Assembly (NCBI RefSeq): GCF_003207955.1
Contig: NZ_NOXG01000004.1
Coordinates: 124,001 to 188,000, forward strand
Reading direction: 5' to 3'
DNA: 64,000 bases
Source: Novacetimonas pomaceti
Lineage (GTDB): Bacteria; Pseudomonadota; Alphaproteobacteria; Acetobacterales; Acetobacteraceae
This document shows, one piece after another, positions 62,486 through 64,000 of this stretch; the first letter of the stretch is position 1, and each line of letters begins with the position of its first letter. Position numbers and translations under genes: made by a program. The notes beneath the pieces were generated by a model, which searched no databases, was not told the DNA's origin, and saw only the letters and a program-made list of their open reading frames with translations.

Positions 62486-63082
62486 TCACAGCACGCCCTT
62501 GGTGGAGGGCACGATTCCCTGCGCCCTGGGGTCGTGTTCGGCCGCCATGCGCAGCGCGCGGGCCAGCGCCTTGAAGGAGGCCTCGGCAATATGGTGGCAG
62601 TTGCGGCCCGAACGCTGGATGACATGCAGCGTCACCAGCGCGCTCATGGCGAAGGCGCGGAAGAATTCCTCGAACAGTTCGGTATCCATCTCCCCGATCT
62701 TGTCGCGGGTGAACTCGACCGACCATGCAAGGTAGGGGCGGCCGGAAATGTCGATCACCGCCTCGCTCAGCGCCTCGTCCAGCGGCACCACCGCGCTGCC
62801 GTACCGGCGGATGCCGCGCTTGTCGCCAATCGCCTGGGCAAAGGCCTTGCCCAGCGCGATGCCGGTATCTTCGACCGTGTGGTGATAGTCGATATGCAGG
62901 TCGCCCTTCGCCCGCACCGTCAGGTCGCACATGCTGTGGCGGCCAAGCGCCGTGAGCATGTGGTCGAAGAAGCCGATGCCGGTATCGATTTCGGTCTTTC
63001 CGCTGCCATCCAGGTCAATGGTGACGGTGATGTCGGTTTCGCTGGTGGCGCGATGAATCGTGGCGGTGCGGGATGTATTCAT
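62486..63082 (-). CDS. hisB: Imidazoleglycerol-phosphate dehydratase
   Basis: Manganese enzyme of histidine synthesis. 198 residues, single-function form. Metal motifs: IDYHHTVEDTGIALG and RNCHHIAEASFKALA; GFFDHMLTALGRHS near residue 40. ATG 63082. First gene of the hisB-hisH-GNAT/hisA-hisF-hisE run; 121 bases separate it from hisH. Confidence 0.97.
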   Translation of the reverse strand: MNTSRTATIHRATSETDITVTIDLDGSGKTEIDTGIGFFDHMLTALGRHSMCDLTVRAKGDLHIDYHHTVEDTGIALGKAFAQAIGDKRGIRRYGSAVVPLDEALSEAVIDISGRPYLAWSVEFTRDKIGEMDTELFEEFFRAFAMSALVTLHVIQRSGRNCHHIAEASFKALARALRMAAEHDPRAQGIVPSTKGVL

Positions 63083-63455
63083 GGTTATTTCTTCTACAGA
63101 AGGCAGGTAATGGAATCCATAGCGTTCCTGCCTGCTGTTCTGCGGTATTCGCGCGATATGGGGCATTCGCGGGCGCATGTGACGGGGCGTTTTATGCCGC
63201 TCCCTTGGCTTCGGGTGGCTTCTGCGGCATGGTGCGGTGCGTATCGCACGGGCACGGCCGGATGAGTAAGGGCCGGATGGGTAAGGTCAGGGCGCTGCCG
63301 TCCATGGACCATGCGCGGGACAGCCGTCTCGCTAGGGTAAGGCCACAGCGGCACACCGGCGCAGGTTGGCATTGCGCGTGGGCTGTCCCTGTGCCTGCCG
63401 GGTCCTGCCTGTCACGTCCCGTGCCACGCGGCCCGTTGCCGGAGGAACGTATGTT
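63083..63455. other. hisB upstream region with tandem 15-base repeat
   Basis: 373 bases without a supported gene, shared by divergent hisB and a nitroreductase gene. Two adjacent copies of GGCCGGATGRGTAAG lie at 63256-63270 and 63271-63285, and a palindrome GTGCG-TAT-CGCAC at 63237-63249 just before them. They look like protein-binding sites. No histidine leader peptide (run of His codons) is visible. Confidence 0.55.
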
Positions 63456-64000
63456 ATGACGTCGCTTGATCTGTTGCTGTCACGCTTTTCCACGGATGCG
63501 CTGACCCAGCCCGCGCCAGACCCCGCGCAGCTGGAGCGTATCCTGTCGGCCGCGATGTGCGCGCCCGATCACGGACGCCTGCGTCCGTGGCGTTATGTCG
63601 TGATCCGCGACGATGCGCGGGCAAAGGCCGCCGAACTGGTGGTCGCCAGCATGAAACGTCTGGACCCCGATGTGGCCGAAGCCAAGATCGAGAAGCGGCG
63701 CGGCCGGTTTTCGACCATGCCGCTGACCATCGCGCTGGGCATGCACCTGCGTCCCGATCACAAAATCCCGCTGATCGAGCAGGAAATGGCCGTGGCCGCC
63801 GCCGCGATGAATGTCCTCAATGCGCTTCATTTCACGGGATTTGGCGGCGTGTGGGTCAGTGGCGATGTCACCTATGACCCGCAACTTGCGACGCAGCTGG
63901 GCTTTCCCCCTCCACACCGGCTGGCGGGGTTCCTGTTCGTGGGGACGCCATCCCCCGATGCGAAATCCCCCCGCAGGCGGCCGGTCGATGGCTATGTCGC
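63456..64000 (+). CDS. Nitroreductase-family protein, cut by the window edge
   Basis: The first 181 codons are present; the 3' end lies outside. ATG 63456 has GGAGGAA eight bases upstream. The start resembles small FMN-dependent nitroreductases of the YdjA type: after a short helix, ILSAAMCAPDHGRLRPWRYV is the FMN-phosphate binding block, and LHFTGFGGVWVSGD and LGFPPPHRLAGFLFVGTP match the family's later segments. Substrate unknown. Confidence 0.85.
   Translation, partial: MTSLDLLLSRFSTDALTQPAPDPAQLERILSAAMCAPDHGRLRPWRYVVIRDDARAKAAELVVASMKRLDPDVAEAKIEKRRGRFSTMPLTIALGMHLRPDHKIPLIEQEMAVAAAAMNVLNALHFTGFGGVWVSGDVTYDPQLATQLGFPPPHRLAGFLFVGTPSPDAKSPRRRPVDGYV

Noticed and set aside
63073..63459. A plus-strand 128-codon frame over the tandem repeat upstream of the nitroreductase gene
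   Set aside because: No ribosome binding site, no recognisable domain, and it overlaps the hisB promoter area and start; the repeats fit regulatory DNA better.

Overview
This is a GC-rich chromosomal segment of an alphaproteobacterium, most likely an acetic acid bacterium (Acetobacteraceae, in the Gluconacetobacter/Komagataeibacter neighbourhood). That placement rests on the alphaproteobacterial gene set (BamF/DUF3035 lipoprotein, DUF1491 protein, degenerate PyrC paired with PyrB, ComEC without a metallo-beta-lactamase domain) and on a fold-back repeat at 55700-55773 of a kind I recall from these genera; the genus is an inference. About 50 protein genes cover nearly the whole window. I see no rRNA, tRNA, transposase, prophage or CRISPR array, so this is core rather than accessory DNA.

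Layout. 29-3445: two glycosyltransferases (GT4 and GT9/heptosyltransferase type) around a secreted TPR protein. 3487-6380: thrS, then a 373-base leader with hairpins and a palindrome, then infC, which probably starts at an ATA codon. 6393-11134 (minus): an envelope cluster of HtrA-type protease, OmpR-type regulator, sensor kinase, small secreted protein and SIMPL protein. 11259-16053: hrpB divergent from a DsbD/ScsB-like thiol reductase. 16105-20705 (minus): a lipoprotein, hslO, a small unknown gene, argF and argD. 21015-29861 (plus): recX, a CHAP lipoprotein, a lone tatA, the methionine-salvage genes mtnB-mtnD-mtnC, then ribF, ileS, lspA and bamF, mostly with 4-base overlaps. 30006-33638: mutL (endonuclease type) and a nuoM separated from any other Complex I gene. 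33795-40918: parE, two small secreted or lipid-anchored proteins, an Rrf2 regulator divergent from cysK, an OmpA-like porin and a DUF1491 gene. 40978-53256 (minus): a compact run gltX-pyrB-pyrC'-plsY-dprA-topA-rnr-S41 protease, with overlapping stops and starts at most joints. 53425-58497: comEC, the fold-back repeat, nth and an ABC exporter. 58562-63082 (minus): a histidine cluster hisB-hisH-(GNAT-hisA)-hisF-hisE-HIT. 63456 to the end: a nitroreductase-family gene cut by the window edge.

Most notable: a GNAT acetyltransferase frame that runs without a stop into hisA, while hisA keeps its own internal GTG start and ribosome binding site; infC with an apparent ATA start; an orphan nuoM with its charged residues intact; a PyrC that lacks the metal-binding HxH; and a three-part fold-back repeat between comEC and nth. 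I did not find a convincing multi-gene system of unknown type; the unusual features here lie in the architecture and control of known genes.
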